Shown: piece after piece, positions 17,880-27,360 of the stretch | Layout: each line of letters starts with the position of its first letter | Numbering within the stretch: the first letter of the stretch is position 1 | Assembly: GCA_903870165.1 (NCBI GenBank) | Contig: CAIQBW010000010.1 | Location: forward strand, 1-64,000 | Source of the DNA: an uncultured Methylophilaceae bacterium | GTDB lineage: Bacteria > Pseudomonadota > Gammaproteobacteria > Burkholderiales > Methylophilaceae | Reading direction: 5' to 3' | DNA length: 64,000 nt | Program-made: the position numbers and the translations under genes | Notes under the pieces: model-generated | What the model was told of the DNA's origin: nothing | Seen by the model: the letters and a program-made list of their open reading frames with translations, nothing else | Database searches by the model: none

Positions 17880-18977
17880 GTGTCAGACATTGCCAATTTA
17901 GCACCTGCATACATTCGTTCTATTGCGCCTTATCAGCCAGGTAAGCCGATTAGTGATTTGGCCCGCGATAAGGGCTTAGATCCAAGCCAAATCGTAAAGC
18001 TAGCTTCGAATGAGAATCCTTTAGGTGTTAGTCCAAACGCTCACATGGCCATGATGGATGCTTTGGATGATATTGCTCGTTATCCAGATGGTAATAGCGT
18101 GGTGCTAAGAGATGCAGTTTGTGAGAAGTTTAAGGTAACGCCAAGTCAGTTAGTTTTTGGCAATGGCTCGAATGACATTTTAGAGTTGGCTGCGCGTGCG
18201 TTTTTAGCACCAGGTGATGAAGCAGTTTATTCACAACATGCTTTTGCAGTTTATAGTCTTGTTACCCAAGCTGTTGGAGCCACGGGTATCGTTGTTCCAG
18301 CTAAAGAGTTCGGACATGATTTGGATGCGATGCTAAAGGCCATTACTCAAAAAACGCGCATGGTCTTTGTAGCAAATCCTAATAACCCAACAGGCACATT
18401 AATTGGTAAAGCTGATCTGAAAAAGTTTTTGTCATCAGTGCCTAAAAACGTATTGGTGATCCTCGATGAAGCTTATGACGAATATCTGACTAATGAGTTA
18501 AAAGCTGTGTCTATCGATTGGTTAGCGGATTTTGATAACTTAGTGATTTCGCGCACATTCTCAAAAGCCTATGGCCTAGCAGGTTTGCGAGTTGGATTTG
18601 GTGTCACCTCTTCAGCGATTGCCGATTTAATGAACCGCGTGCGTCAACCATTCAACGTTAATAGTATCGCGCAAGCAGCGGCGGTGGCATCACTTGCTGA
18701 TGATGAGTTTGTTGAGCGTACAAGAGCATTGAATCAAGCTGGAATGGTCCAAATCACCCAAGGTTTACAAAAGTTAGGTTTAAGTTTCATCCCTTCATTT
18801 GGTAACTTTGTTAGCTTTAAGGTGGATGATGCGCGTGCGGTTTATGAACGATTGCTAAATCAAGGCGTTATTATTAGACCGATTGCTAATTACGAAATGC
18901 CAGATTATTTGCGCGTCAGTATTGGTCTATTCTCCGAAAATGCGCGCTTTTTAGAAGCGCTCACAACGGCCATTTAG
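17880..18977 (+). CDS. hisC: histidinol-phosphate aminotransferase
   Basis: PLP-dependent class II aminotransferase. In this gene position (after pheA) it probably serves both histidine synthesis and aromatic amino acid transamination. PLP lysine is in 'SRTFSKAYGLAGLRVGFG' (about residue 225), and 'NPNNPTGTLIG' and 'LDEAYDEY' are the other cofactor-contact motifs. It starts with GTG, with GAGG upstream. The tyrA and aroA genes that often follow in Betaproteobacteria are absent. Instead, hisC converges with a minus-strand gene only 2 nt beyond its stop, leaving no room for its own terminator. Confidence 0.95.
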   Translation: MSDIANLAPAYIRSIAPYQPGKPISDLARDKGLDPSQIVKLASNENPLGVSPNAHMAMMDALDDIARYPDGNSVVLRDAVCEKFKVTPSQLVFGNGSNDILELAARAFLAPGDEAVYSQHAFAVYSLVTQAVGATGIVVPAKEFGHDLDAMLKAITQKTRMVFVANPNNPTGTLIGKADLKKFLSSVPKNVLVILDEAYDEYLTNELKAVSIDWLADFDNLVISRTFSKAYGLAGLRVGFGVTSSAIADLMNRVRQPFNVNSIAQAAAVASLADDEFVERTRALNQAGMVQITQGLQKLGLSFIPSFGNFVSFKVDDARAVYERLLNQGVIIRPIANYEMPDYLRVSIGLFSENARFLEALTTAI

Positions 18978-18979
18978 GC

Positions 18980-21319
18980 TTAAGCTAGCGCAGTTTCAAA
19001 AGTGCCGATATTAGAAGGCTTGCCGAACAGGTAGCCTTGGTACATCTTACAGCCAGCTTTCTTCAAGAATCTTTCTTGCGCTTGGTTCGCAACACCTTCT
19101 GCAATTACATCGAGTCCTAAGTTACCGCCCATTGAGATAATCGTTTGGATGATCAGCGCACTATCTGAGCTTTCTAGTGCGTCGGCAACAAAGCTTTGGT
19201 CAATCTTCAATTCATCAAGCGGTAATTGTTTTAAAACGGACAATGAGGAGTAGCCCATTCCAAAATCATCCAGTGATAATAAAACACCTATTTCTTTAAG
19301 GGCATTCATTTTTTCAACAACTTCGTTGATGTTTCTAAGTACTAGACTTTCGGTAAGTTCAAGCATCAGTTGTTTTGGATTGCAGCTACTCATTTTGAGC
19401 GCATTTTCTACTTGTCTTACAAAGTCATTTTGGGCAAATTGCAGCGCGCTCACATTCACCGATAGCCGCAGTTGTGAGGTTTTAGGGGTCTCACTCCATT
19501 TCTTTAGCTGGTAGCAGGCTTGTTGTAGTACCCATGTGCCAATCGGAATAATCAGCCCCGTTTCTTCTGCAAGTGGTATGAATTTGCTTGGTGATACCGT
19601 TCCCAATTCCGGATGATTCCAACGGAGTAGGGCTTCTGCACCAATGGCTTGGTCGTTAGCTCCAACCTGCATTTGATAGTGAATTTCTAGTTGCGAATGA
19701 GCTAGTGCGAAATTCAAGTCGTTCTTTAAGTTAGATAGTAAGTCTAAAACTGGTTGCATCGAATCATCATAAAACTTGATGTTGTTTCGACCGGATTGCT
19801 TGATTTGATACATCGCCGCATCGGCACGCTTTAGGACTTCATCTGCGCTTATGCCTTCACCAGCATAAGTGTAGATGCCAATGCTTGGTGTGCAGTAATG
19901 CTCATAATTTTGTAACGTGAAAGGACGATTGATTTCTTTAAGTAACTTTTCGCTTACCTGTTGAATGGCATACTTTGCGGACTCAACATCTTTGCCCAAA
20001 TTATCTAAAATCATCACAAATTCATCCCCGCCAATGCGCGCAACAGTGTCATGAGCCCGAACGGCAAGTTGTAGCCGCTTCGCAACGTTCTGGAGAAGAA
20101 GGTCGCCAATGGCATGTCCTTTGGTATCGTTAAGTGTTTTGAAGTTGTCCAAGTCCATAAACATTATGCCAACACAAGATTTTGTGCGCTTGCTGACTTT
20201 TAGTGATTGATTGAGTCGGTCAATCAATAGTCTTCTGTTGGGAAGATTGGTAAGCGTGTCGTAATAGGCTAAGCGCTCGATTTCATCTTGTGCTTTTTTG
20301 TAGGCTGTTTCGTCTTGCACTAATGATGCAATCCCAACGACATTATTCGCAGCATCTTTGAGTGTGGTGTTAAACCATTCACAATAGATAACTTTTCCAT
20401 CTTTTCTCAAGTTTTGGTTTCGGATGTGATGTCCACCAGCACCGCTCAGTAGCTGATAAATGCTCGCGTTGTTTGATGTGTGTTGTGATGCGGGAATAAT
20501 GAAATTGATGTGCTTCCCAAGAGCCTCATCAGCAGTATAGCCAAACATTTTTGCTGCTGATGCGTTCCATGAAGTTACTTTAAATAGATTGTCCCACTCA
20601 ATTACTGCCAGAGGCGTATTGTCGAAGTGTAGCTTTTGGCGTTGGGCAAGGGCATTAATGGCCTCTTTGCTTTCTATGCTATGCATTCTAAGAGCAATGT
20701 TGTCATGCAAGGTGTTTGCGAGGTTCAAGCCAGCAAGTGTGATGTAAAGGACAAATGTTACAAACATCAAGGCAATAGAGATGCTAAATATATCGGCAGA
20801 CATGAAAAAAGGCGGTAGAAAAAACAACATAAGACCACCTACAAAAGCAAGTGAGATAAAGCGATCTAGGGCATTGATGACAATTGCACCTCCACAAATA
20901 CCAGCAAGCGACATAGCCAAAAATGCTTGATGCAAATAATCGCTAGGGTGAAAGAAAAAGAAGCTGGATGCCCCCCAAGCTGCGCCACATATTGAGGCAA
21001 GGACTCTGAATTGAATAAGCTGTTTTGAAGTTGAGCGATGGATTTCCGTTTTTTCTGAATAAATAGCAGCAACGACCTTTTTGATTAAATGTACGGTGGA
21101 TAGTATTGCTGCCCATGTCGTGATGCTTTGCATATTGCTAACATCAGCTTGAAGATAAACGAGAAGAGATGCAATGATGCACGAAATCAGCATGGATTTA
21201 GTACTGTTGGCGATAATCAGATCGATGATCTCTAAGTCAATCACTTCAGGATTGTGCGTCTTTTTTATCGGCGTATCTATTTGAAGCAGATTTTTTGAAG
21301 GTAACAATTTAGTTCTCAT
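18980..21319 (-). CDS. membrane-anchored PAS-GGDEF-EAL cyclic-di-GMP enzyme
   Basis: A 779-aa inner-membrane signalling protein. Residues about 40-215 hold several hydrophobic segments (for example LISCIIASLLVYL and FVGGLMLFFLPPFFM). A PAS domain follows (about 230-340; 'KVTSWNASAAKMFGYTADEA'), then GGDEF (about 345-510) and EAL (about 525-770). The GGDEF motif is intact in 'VARIGGDEFVMIL', and an RxxD inhibitory site (RAHD) lies five residues before it. The EAL motif is intact in 'IGAEALLRWNHP', with 'LDDFGMGYSSLSVL', 'KIDQSF' and 'AEGV'. Both synthesis and breakdown of c-di-GMP are thus plausible. It stands alone between hisC and the PQQ operon. Confidence 0.95.
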   Translation of the reverse strand: MRTKLLPSKNLLQIDTPIKKTHNPEVIDLEIIDLIIANSTKSMLISCIIASLLVYLQADVSNMQSITTWAAILSTVHLIKKVVAAIYSEKTEIHRSTSKQLIQFRVLASICGAAWGASSFFFFHPSDYLHQAFLAMSLAGICGGAIVINALDRFISLAFVGGLMLFFLPPFFMSADIFSISIALMFVTFVLYITLAGLNLANTLHDNIALRMHSIESKEAINALAQRQKLHFDNTPLAVIEWDNLFKVTSWNASAAKMFGYTADEALGKHINFIIPASQHTSNNASIYQLLSGAGGHHIRNQNLRKDGKVIYCEWFNTTLKDAANNVVGIASLVQDETAYKKAQDEIERLAYYDTLTNLPNRRLLIDRLNQSLKVSKRTKSCVGIMFMDLDNFKTLNDTKGHAIGDLLLQNVAKRLQLAVRAHDTVARIGGDEFVMILDNLGKDVESAKYAIQQVSEKLLKEINRPFTLQNYEHYCTPSIGIYTYAGEGISADEVLKRADAAMYQIKQSGRNNIKFYDDSMQPVLDLLSNLKNDLNFALAHSQLEIHYQMQVGANDQAIGAEALLRWNHPELGTVSPSKFIPLAEETGLIIPIGTWVLQQACYQLKKWSETPKTSQLRLSVNVSALQFAQNDFVRQVENALKMSSCNPKQLMLELTESLVLRNINEVVEKMNALKEIGVLLSLDDFGMGYSSLSVLKQLPLDELKIDQSFVADALESSDSALIIQTIISMGGNLGLDVIAEGVANQAQERFLKKAGCKMYQGYLFGKPSNIGTFETALA

Positions 21320-21586
21320 AACCCATTTTTATGCTGGCGTAGATTGAATCAAATCTTAAATTAAGTTAAATCTTTAAGTGTAAGATTTATAAGGACTCAA
21401 TTCTTTCACATTTTGAATATTTTTTCAGAAATTTATCATGGTGTGTCATGAAAATCATTAGTGAAGTTTCCATCTTTTTGCACTGTTGAAGCGCAGGGGT
21501 AGAGCGCATTATTCATATCACGTTAGAGGCACTTAAAACACTTAAATGCACTAATGTTTTTTTATCTAATAATTAGGAGATACATC

Positions 21587-21658
21587 ATGTGGACTAAACC
21601 AGCTGCTACTGAAATGCGTTTCGGTTTTGAAGTAACAATGTACGTTTGCAATCGCTAA
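21587..21658 (+). CDS. pqqA: PQQ precursor peptide PqqA
   Basis: A 23-residue ribosomal peptide from which pyrroloquinoline quinone is carved. The Glu and Tyr that become PQQ are at positions 15 and 19 in the conserved '[10 protein letters not shown]' end, spaced E-x3-Y as required. The start ATG has AGGAGA 7 nt upstream. It lies 108 nt before pqqB with a strong hairpin between them, so the peptide mRNA can be made in excess of the enzymes. Confidence 0.97.
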   Translation: MWTKPAATEMRFGFEVTMYVCNR

Positions 21659-21696
21659 GATTGTTACAATGTACTTGTAGTTAAAAACTACGCTTG

Positions 21697-21720
21697 CTGG
21701 GCTACTGCGAAGTAGCCCAG
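21697..21720 (+). terminator. hairpin between pqqA and pqqB
   Basis: CTGGGCTACT and AGTAGCCCAG form a perfect 10-bp stem around a GCGA tetraloop, followed by only three T residues. It is best read as a leaky terminator or an mRNA-stabilising structure. It would leave more pqqA than pqqBCDE message. Confidence 0.7.
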
Positions 21721-21766
21721 TTTCATATCAAGTAACGTATTTAGAATAATAATTAAAGAGAAATTT

Positions 21767-22684
21767 ATGCACATTCATGTTTTAGGCGCTGGCGCCGGTG
21801 GTGGTTTTCCACAGTGGAATTGTAATTGCTACAATTGCGATGGACTGCGTAAAGGTACTATCAAAGCAACCAAGCGCACACAGTCATCTATCTGCGTGAG
21901 TGGAGATGGGGTTAATTGGGTCTTGTTTAATGCTTCCCCAGATGTGCTTCAACAAATACAAGAGTTCGGACCCCTACAGCCTGGTCGAGCTGTTCGCGAC
22001 AGCGGCATCGTTGGTATCGTATTGATTGACGCGCAGATTGACCACACCACAGGCCTATTAATGTTACGTGAGGGGCAATTGAAACGTGAGATCTATTGCA
22101 CCGATATGGTGTATCAAGATTTAACGACAGGTAATCCACTACTAACGATTCTAGGTCACTATTGCGGTATTAATCACCATCAAGTCCCAACAGACGGTAA
22201 AACCTCTTTTGAAGTCGCTGGTGCACATAACCTAAGATTTACAGCGGTTGCGCTTAAGAGCGCAGCACCACCATATTCACCTCATCGTAACGATCCCCAT
22301 CCTGGCGACACAATTGGCGTGCTGATTGAAGAAATTAGTACAGGTAAAAAATGCTGGTATTCCCCGGGTTTAGGTGAAATTGAGCCACATTTGCCAGCAT
22401 TGATGAATCAAGCAGATTGCATCATGGTCGATGGCACTTTCTGGACCAATACTGAAATGATAGATATGGGTTTGATGACCAAAACAGCTCGAAGTATTGG
22501 TCACAACCCGCAATCTGGTGAAGGTGGCATGATAGAAAAATTAGATGAATTTGATGCTTCTAGAAAAGTGCTTATTCACATCAACAATACCAACCCAATT
22601 TTAAGAGAAGACTCTGCAGAGCGTGCTGAGCTGACCAAGCATGGTATTGAGGTCGCTTATGACGGCATGGACATTATTCTTTAG
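21767..22684 (+). CDS. pqqB: PQQ biosynthesis protein PqqB
   Basis: Metallo-beta-lactamase-fold protein of the PQQ pathway, proposed to hydroxylate the tyrosine part of the PqqA-derived intermediate. The N terminus 'HVLGAGAGGGFPQWNCNCYN' and the 'SPDVLQQI', 'DAQIDHTTGLLMLREG' and 'VDGTFWTNTEM' stretches are typical. The length of 305 aa is standard. It lies within pqqABCDE, 9 nt before pqqC. Cytosolic. Confidence 0.97.
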   Translation: MHIHVLGAGAGGGFPQWNCNCYNCDGLRKGTIKATKRTQSSICVSGDGVNWVLFNASPDVLQQIQEFGPLQPGRAVRDSGIVGIVLIDAQIDHTTGLLMLREGQLKREIYCTDMVYQDLTTGNPLLTILGHYCGINHHQVPTDGKTSFEVAGAHNLRFTAVALKSAAPPYSPHRNDPHPGDTIGVLIEEISTGKKCWYSPGLGEIEPHLPALMNQADCIMVDGTFWTNTEMIDMGLMTKTARSIGHNPQSGEGGMIEKLDEFDASRKVLIHINNTNPILREDSAERAELTKHGIEVAYDGMDIIL

Positions 22685-22693
22685 GAGAGCAAT

Positions 22694-23446
22694 ATGAACG
22701 CAGTAGCAGATAACAACTTACCTTGGACGCGCGAAGAATTCGAAGAAAAATTACGCCACAAAGGCCAGGGCTATCATATCTATCATCCAATTCACGTAGC
22801 GATGTATGAAGGTAAGTTAAGTAAAGAACAGCTTCAGTGCTGGGTTGCTAACCGTTTTTACTATCAAATTGGCATTCCTCAAAAAGATGCAGCAATCTTA
22901 TCAAACTGCCCAGACAAAGATGTGCGGAAGGAATGGATCGTTCGTATTACCGACCATGATGGCGTGGGCGATGCGGTGGGAGGTATTGAAGCCTGGATTC
23001 AATTAGGTCAAGCGGTGGGCTTGAGTCGTGAAGATGTGACTTCGCTTAAATTGGTGAGTCCCGGTGTTAAGTTCGCTGTGGATGCTTACATCAACTTTGC
23101 TCGTCAACGCCCTTGGCAAGAATCTGTATGTTCATCGCTCACCGAGTTATTTGCACCGCATATCCACCAACAACGTATTAGCTCATGGCCAACCGTTTAC
23201 CCTTGGATTAAGGAAGACGGCTTAGTGTACTTCAAAAAACGTCTTACAGAAGCTCGCCGTGACGTGGAGCAGGGCTTGGCCGTTACGTTGGATTACTTCG
23301 GAAAGAGCCGTGTGATGCAACAACGTGCACTCGATATTCTTCAGTTTAAGCTTGATGTGCTATGGGTGATTGCCGATTCCATCATGTTGCAATGTACGGA
23401 TGTGACCACTGATGGTGTGTCATATCTCCGCCAACCAGTTTTTTAA
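22694..23446 (+). CDS. pqqC: pyrroloquinoline-quinone synthase
   Basis: Cofactor-free oxidase that performs the final ring closure and eight-electron oxidation giving PQQ. Family hallmarks: '[16 protein letters not shown]', '[17 protein letters not shown]', 'ITDHDG' and '[14 protein letters not shown]', containing the active-site histidines and tyrosines. The length of 250 aa is usual. AGGAG precedes the ATG, and pqqD starts 12 nt after its stop. Confidence 0.97.
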   Translation: MNAVADNNLPWTREEFEEKLRHKGQGYHIYHPIHVAMYEGKLSKEQLQCWVANRFYYQIGIPQKDAAILSNCPDKDVRKEWIVRITDHDGVGDAVGGIEAWIQLGQAVGLSREDVTSLKLVSPGVKFAVDAYINFARQRPWQESVCSSLTELFAPHIHQQRISSWPTVYPWIKEDGLVYFKKRLTEARRDVEQGLAVTLDYFGKSRVMQQRALDILQFKLDVLWVIADSIMLQCTDVTTDGVSYLRQPVF

Positions 23447-23457
23447 TTGAGACACTT

Positions 23458-23736
23458 ATGAGCGTTCAACAAACCGATATTTACGCCATTGCCTTACATC
23501 ACCGCTTTCAGTGGGAAGAAGCACAAAACTGCTATGTGATTTTGTTTCCAGAAGGCATGGTTAAACTAAATGGCGGTGCAGGTGAAGTGCTAAACCTCGT
23601 CGATGGAAAACGCACCGTTGCGGATATCGTTGCCGAACTAAAAGCCAAATTTTCAGATGTGCTAGATTTAGAGAGCGATATTGTTGGCATGTTGGAATTA
23701 GCCATCGAAAAAGCTTGGTTACGCCAAATCAATTAA
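23458..23736 (+). CDS. pqqD: PqqA-binding chaperone PqqD
   Basis: Small winged-helix-like RiPP recognition protein (92 aa) that holds the PqqA peptide and presents it to the radical SAM enzyme PqqE. The family core is seen in 'EAQNCYVILFPEGMVKLNGG', 'EVLNLVDGKRTVADIVAELK' and a C-terminal helix. It lies between pqqC and pqqE with short gaps. In some species PqqD is fused to PqqC or PqqE; here it is separate. Confidence 0.95.
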   Translation: MSVQQTDIYAIALHHRFQWEEAQNCYVILFPEGMVKLNGGAGEVLNLVDGKRTVADIVAELKAKFSDVLDLESDIVGMLELAIEKAWLRQIN

Positions 23737-23761
23737 GAGTAGCCAGTTTAGGAGTAGCAAA

Positions 23762-24988
23762 ATGACACAAGCATCATTAGGTCAATCAATCGTACAAAAA
23801 GAGATTCAAGCCCAAAATAACGGTGTTTCAGCAAATGTAACCCACACACAACCACTTTGGTTGTTGGCTGAAGTGACATATCGCTGTCCGCTGCACTGCG
23901 CTTTTTGCTATAACCCAACTGATTATGACAAACACACGCAAAATGAGCTAACGACGGAGCAATGGATACAAGCTTTGCGAGATGCACGTCGTCTAGGAGC
24001 ATTACAGCTAGGTATTTCAGGCGGTGAGCCATTGTTGCGTGACGATATTGAAGATATCGTTATTGAAGCTAAAAAGCTGGGCTATTACAGCAATTTGATT
24101 ACCTCAGGAGTTGGCTTGACTGAAAAGCGAATTCAGGCTTTTAAGGATGGCGGATTAGACCATATTCAATTGTCTATGCATGACATCACAGAAGAGATTA
24201 ACAACTTCATCACGAATACCAAGACCTTTGAGCTTAAGAAAAAAGTCGCTGCGATGATTAAAAATCACGGCTACCCAATGGTACTTAACGTGGTGATTCA
24301 TCGCTACAATATTGGGCATATGCGCCAGATTTTAGAGATGGCAGAAGCTTTAGGCGCAGATTATATTGAGCTTGCGAATACACAGTATTACGGCTGGTCT
24401 TTAGTCAATCGTAGCCAACTCATGCCAACCAAAGAACAAATTGATGAGGCTGAACGCATTACCAATGAATTCCGTGAGAAGCAGGGCAGTAAGATGAAGA
24501 TTTTCTTCGTGGTCCCTGATTACTTCTCAGATCGCCCTAAGAAATGCATGAACGGCTGGGGTGAGGTTTTTATGATTGTGACTGCTAACGGTGATGTATT
24601 GCCATGTCATTCAGCGCGCGTATTGCCAAACATAGAATTTCCTAACGTCAAGGATAAAGGGTTGGATTGGGTGTGGAACGATTCGCCGGCGTTTAATAAA
24701 TACCGTGGCGATAGCTGGATGAAGGAGCCTTGCCGAAGCTGCGCTGAGAAAGAAAAAGACTTAGCTGGCTGTCGATGCCAAGCATTTATGCTCACAGGTG
24801 ATGCCGAAGGGGCTGACCCGGTTTGTAGCTTGTCGCCTAATCATCATGTGATTACGCAAGCGATTGAAGACTCACGCAATCCAGTAATTGCTTCAAAGCC
24901 GATTATTTTCCGTAATGATAAAAACTCGAAAGCAATTATCGCTGGCGAGTTAAATGATCGCGTGAAAGATTTTCACGCATTGCCCTAA
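23762..24988 (+). CDS. pqqE: radical SAM PqqA peptide cyclase
   Basis: Joins the Glu and Tyr side chains of PqqA by a carbon-carbon bond. The SAM iron-sulfur cluster motif CxxxCxxC is in 'YRCPLHCAFCYNP' near residue 37. The C-terminal SPASM region carries the auxiliary-cluster cysteines ('PCHSARVLP', 'PCRSCAEKEKDLAGCRCQAF', 'PVCSLSP'). The length of 408 aa is slightly longer than usual owing to N- and C-terminal extensions. It is the last gene of the PQQ operon and is followed by a terminator. Confidence 0.97.
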   Translation: MTQASLGQSIVQKEIQAQNNGVSANVTHTQPLWLLAEVTYRCPLHCAFCYNPTDYDKHTQNELTTEQWIQALRDARRLGALQLGISGGEPLLRDDIEDIVIEAKKLGYYSNLITSGVGLTEKRIQAFKDGGLDHIQLSMHDITEEINNFITNTKTFELKKKVAAMIKNHGYPMVLNVVIHRYNIGHMRQILEMAEALGADYIELANTQYYGWSLVNRSQLMPTKEQIDEAERITNEFREKQGSKMKIFFVVPDYFSDRPKKCMNGWGEVFMIVTANGDVLPCHSARVLPNIEFPNVKDKGLDWVWNDSPAFNKYRGDSWMKEPCRSCAEKEKDLAGCRCQAFMLTGDAEGADPVCSLSPNHHVITQAIEDSRNPVIASKPIIFRNDKNSKAIIAGELNDRVKDFHALP

Positions 24989-25016
24989 GCCTAGAGGTAA
25001 TAATTTGTGGTTAAAT

Positions 25017-25050
25017 AAACGCGCCTTTGAAATTCTCTGGCGCGTTTTTA
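25017..25050 (+). terminator. terminator of the PQQ operon
   Basis: AAACGCGCC and GGCGCGTTT form a 9-bp G+C-rich stem with a 13-nt loop, ending in a run of five T residues. It lies about 28 nt after pqqE and before the MFS gene. Confidence 0.8.
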
Positions 25051-25086
25051 TTGAAAGCCTTTTAAAAAGAAAACTACCAAAACGCA

Positions 25087-26268
25087 ATGACAAAACTTTC
25101 CCCGTTATTTTTATCGGTCTTACTCGCAAGCCTTGCCGCGCTGGCGCCGTTTGCCATTGATACTTATTTACCAGCATTTCCAGCAATGGGGGCGGATTTG
25201 CTCGCTAAGCCCGTAGCTTTGCAACAAAGTCTTACTTTTTACTTATTACCTTATGCCATCATGACGCTATGGCATGGCGCGATTTCAGACTCCATCGGCC
25301 GTATTCCCACCATTAAAATAGGCTTGGGCGTATTTTTACTCGCTTCTATTGGCTGTGCCTTTGCCAAAAATGTAGAAACCTTGTGGTTCTTTAGAGCATT
25401 GCAAGGCTTATCAGGTGGAGCAGGGAATGTAGTGGCGAGAGCTATGGTGCGTGACTTGTTTGAAGGACCACAAGCTCAGCGTGTGATGGCAACGGTACAA
25501 ATGCTCTTTGGTATTGCCCCAGCGATTGCGCCAATTATCGGCGGTTTGTTGCTTAGCATTCATTGGCAGGCAATTTTCATCTTCTTGGCCTTGTATTCAG
25601 GCTTTGCTTTTTTTGCAGTGGCTCATTATTTGCCTGAGACTATGCCGCCAGAAAAACGCTTGCCGCTTTCTGCCAAGCAAGTGATTAAAGACTATCGTAT
25701 CCTTTTTTCTGATGCTGAATATTTCCGTTTAGTGTTTTCAATTAGCGCAAACTTTGCGGGCTTTTTTTTATACGTCATCGCCAGCCCGATGTTTTTGGTG
25801 AAACACTTAGGACTTAGCGCTCAGCAATTTGGTTATATGTTCATCCCAACTGTGTGCGGCATGATGATAGGCTCATATCTTGCAAAACGCGCCGCTGGTA
25901 TTTACACCCGCCAGCAAGTGGTCAAGTGTGCTTATGCTTGGATGTCGTTCACTGTGGTGGGCAACGTCATCGCTTGTTACTTCTTATCTCATACCTTGTG
26001 GCTGATATTGCCGATTGCGATATTCAACATTGGTATGGCGCTGGCAATGCCCGTGCTCTCTATCGCCGCGCTTGATAGACACCCCAAGATTCGTGGCACT
26101 GCCGCATCAGGCCAAGCCTTTATGCAAATGTTCTTGTCTAGCGTTTCATCAGGCTTGGTCGCTTCATTGGTGTGGGGAAGTACTTTTGCAATGGCTTGTG
26201 CGATGGCTGGGTACTGCTTGGTAGGCTGGTTAGTGATTCGTCAAAGTCATTTATGGCGCCATGCCTAG
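25087..26268 (+). CDS. Bcr/CflA-family drug efflux transporter (MFS)
   Basis: Twelve-helix major facilitator of the Bcr/CflA drug:proton antiporter branch. N-terminal helix 1 contains 'APFAIDTYLPAFPAMGADL', the family signature. The loop 2-3 motif is 'WHGAISDSIGRIPTIKIGL' and motif C-like 'MLFGIAPAIAPIIGGLLL' follows. The length of 393 aa is typical. Substrate cannot be predicted; known members export bicyclomycin, sulfonamides or chloramphenicol. It is in the inner membrane. It is separated from pqqE by a terminator and followed 17 nt later by tag, so those two may be co-transcribed. Confidence 0.9.
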   Translation: MTKLSPLFLSVLLASLAALAPFAIDTYLPAFPAMGADLLAKPVALQQSLTFYLLPYAIMTLWHGAISDSIGRIPTIKIGLGVFLLASIGCAFAKNVETLWFFRALQGLSGGAGNVVARAMVRDLFEGPQAQRVMATVQMLFGIAPAIAPIIGGLLLSIHWQAIFIFLALYSGFAFFAVAHYLPETMPPEKRLPLSAKQVIKDYRILFSDAEYFRLVFSISANFAGFFLYVIASPMFLVKHLGLSAQQFGYMFIPTVCGMMIGSYLAKRAAGIYTRQQVVKCAYAWMSFTVVGNVIACYFLSHTLWLILPIAIFNIGMALAMPVLSIAALDRHPKIRGTAASGQAFMQMFLSSVSSGLVASLVWGSTFAMACAMAGYCLVGWLVIRQSHLWRHA

Positions 26269-26285
26269 TTTGTGGGTTGGTTTAG

Positions 26286-26906
26286 ATGGAAATATTTGTT
26301 CCGCCGCATCGTTGTTTTTGGTGTGATGATTCCCAAGTCTATCGTGATTATCACGATACCGAATGGGGCTTTCCTGTTCTAGACGATACGCATCTATTTG
26401 AAAAAATCTGTCTAGAAGGATTTCAGTCTGGGCTCAGCTGGCTCACTATTTTAAAAAAACGCGACAATTTTAGATTAGCCTTTAATGGGTTTGATATTGC
26501 TAGCGTTGCCAGATTTACCCAAAAAGACATTGAACGACTCATGGCCGATGCTGGCATCGTACGACATCGAGGCAAGATTGAAGCGGCGATTAATAATGCC
26601 CGCTGTGCTGAAAAATTCCTCGAGTCAGAATCATCACTCGCCGCTTATTTTTGGCGTTTTGAGCCAGAGCAAAATATCGGCCCTAAAGCCTGTGATGTTG
26701 CATCACTCAATGTACTTACGCAATCTAAAGAGTCTGTCGCGCTTTCAAAAGACCTTAAAGCAAGAGGGTGGAAATTTGTGGGGCCAACCACCATGTATGC
26801 CTTTATGCAGGCAATTGGCTTGATGAACGACCATGAAGTTGGGTGCCATGTGCGTGAAGCGGCAACTGAGGCAAGGCGGCAGGTTAAGTTTCCTGCCAAT
26901 TCTTAG
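26286..26906 (+). CDS. tag: DNA-3-methyladenine glycosylase I
   Basis: Removes 3-methyladenine from alkylated DNA to start base-excision repair. Zinc ligands of the E. coli enzyme are matched by 'RCFWCDDSQVYRDYHDTEWG' (Cys, His) and 'NDHEVGCHVRE' (His, Cys). The base-binding region is 'FEKICLEGFQSGLSWLTILK'. The length of 206 aa is somewhat above the E. coli length. A strong bidirectional terminator follows at once. Confidence 0.95.
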   Translation: MEIFVPPHRCFWCDDSQVYRDYHDTEWGFPVLDDTHLFEKICLEGFQSGLSWLTILKKRDNFRLAFNGFDIASVARFTQKDIERLMADAGIVRHRGKIEAAINNARCAEKFLESESSLAAYFWRFEPEQNIGPKACDVASLNVLTQSKESVALSKDLKARGWKFVGPTTMYAFMQAIGLMNDHEVGCHVREAATEARRQVKFPANS

Positions 26907-26911
26907 GCAAT

Positions 26912-26939
26912 AAAAAAGGAGACCGAAGTCTCCTTTTTT
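26912..26939. terminator. bidirectional terminator between tag and fdxA
   Basis: A perfect hairpin with stem AAAAAAGGAGAC/GTCTCCTTTTTT and loop CGAA. The A run on one side and the T run on the other let it serve both the plus-strand tag gene and the minus-strand fdxA gene. Confidence 0.88.
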
Positions 26940-26955
26940 ATTGTGTTTAGTTTAA

Positions 26956-27279
26956 CTATTCCACCAATAACTCACGTTTACCTGGCGCACCGTTCATAGC
27001 ATCAGCATCTGGTAATGGTTCTTTGCGAGCTGAAATGACAGGCCATACTTGTGCAAGGCGTGCATTTAGCGCGATGTATTCCTGTTGGTCTGCTGGTACG
27101 TCATCCTCAGCAAAAATCGCTTCAGCAGGGCATTCAGCTACACACAATGTGCAGTCAATACACTCATCAGGATTAATTGCTAAGAAATTAGGGCCTTCTA
27201 CAAAGCAATCCACTGGGCAGACGTCTACGCAGTCTGTGTATTTGCATTGAATACAATTTTCGGTAACGACATAAGTCAT
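26956..27279 (-). CDS. fdxA: seven-iron ferredoxin
   Basis: Closely resembles Azotobacter ferredoxin I, which carries one [3Fe-4S] and one [4Fe-4S] cluster. Cysteine arrangement: '[18 protein letters not shown]' in the first half and '[18 protein letters not shown]' in the second. The 107-aa length and the C-terminal '[14 protein letters not shown]' extension match. AAGGA lies 8 nt before the ATG. The electron partner is unknown. It is next to the sulfate assimilation genes, whose sulfite reductase lacks a flavoprotein partner here, but a direct link is speculation. Confidence 0.93.
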   Translation of the reverse strand: MTYVVTENCIQCKYTDCVDVCPVDCFVEGPNFLAINPDECIDCTLCVAECPAEAIFAEDDVPADQQEYIALNARLAQVWPVISARKEPLPDADAMNGAPGKRELLVE

Positions 27280-27360
27280 GTTGGTTTTCCTTCTAAAATC
27301 TGTCTAAATTCTTTAATAAAGCTATTTTAATGTATTTTGGCTGGATTCGTTTAATGAAAA

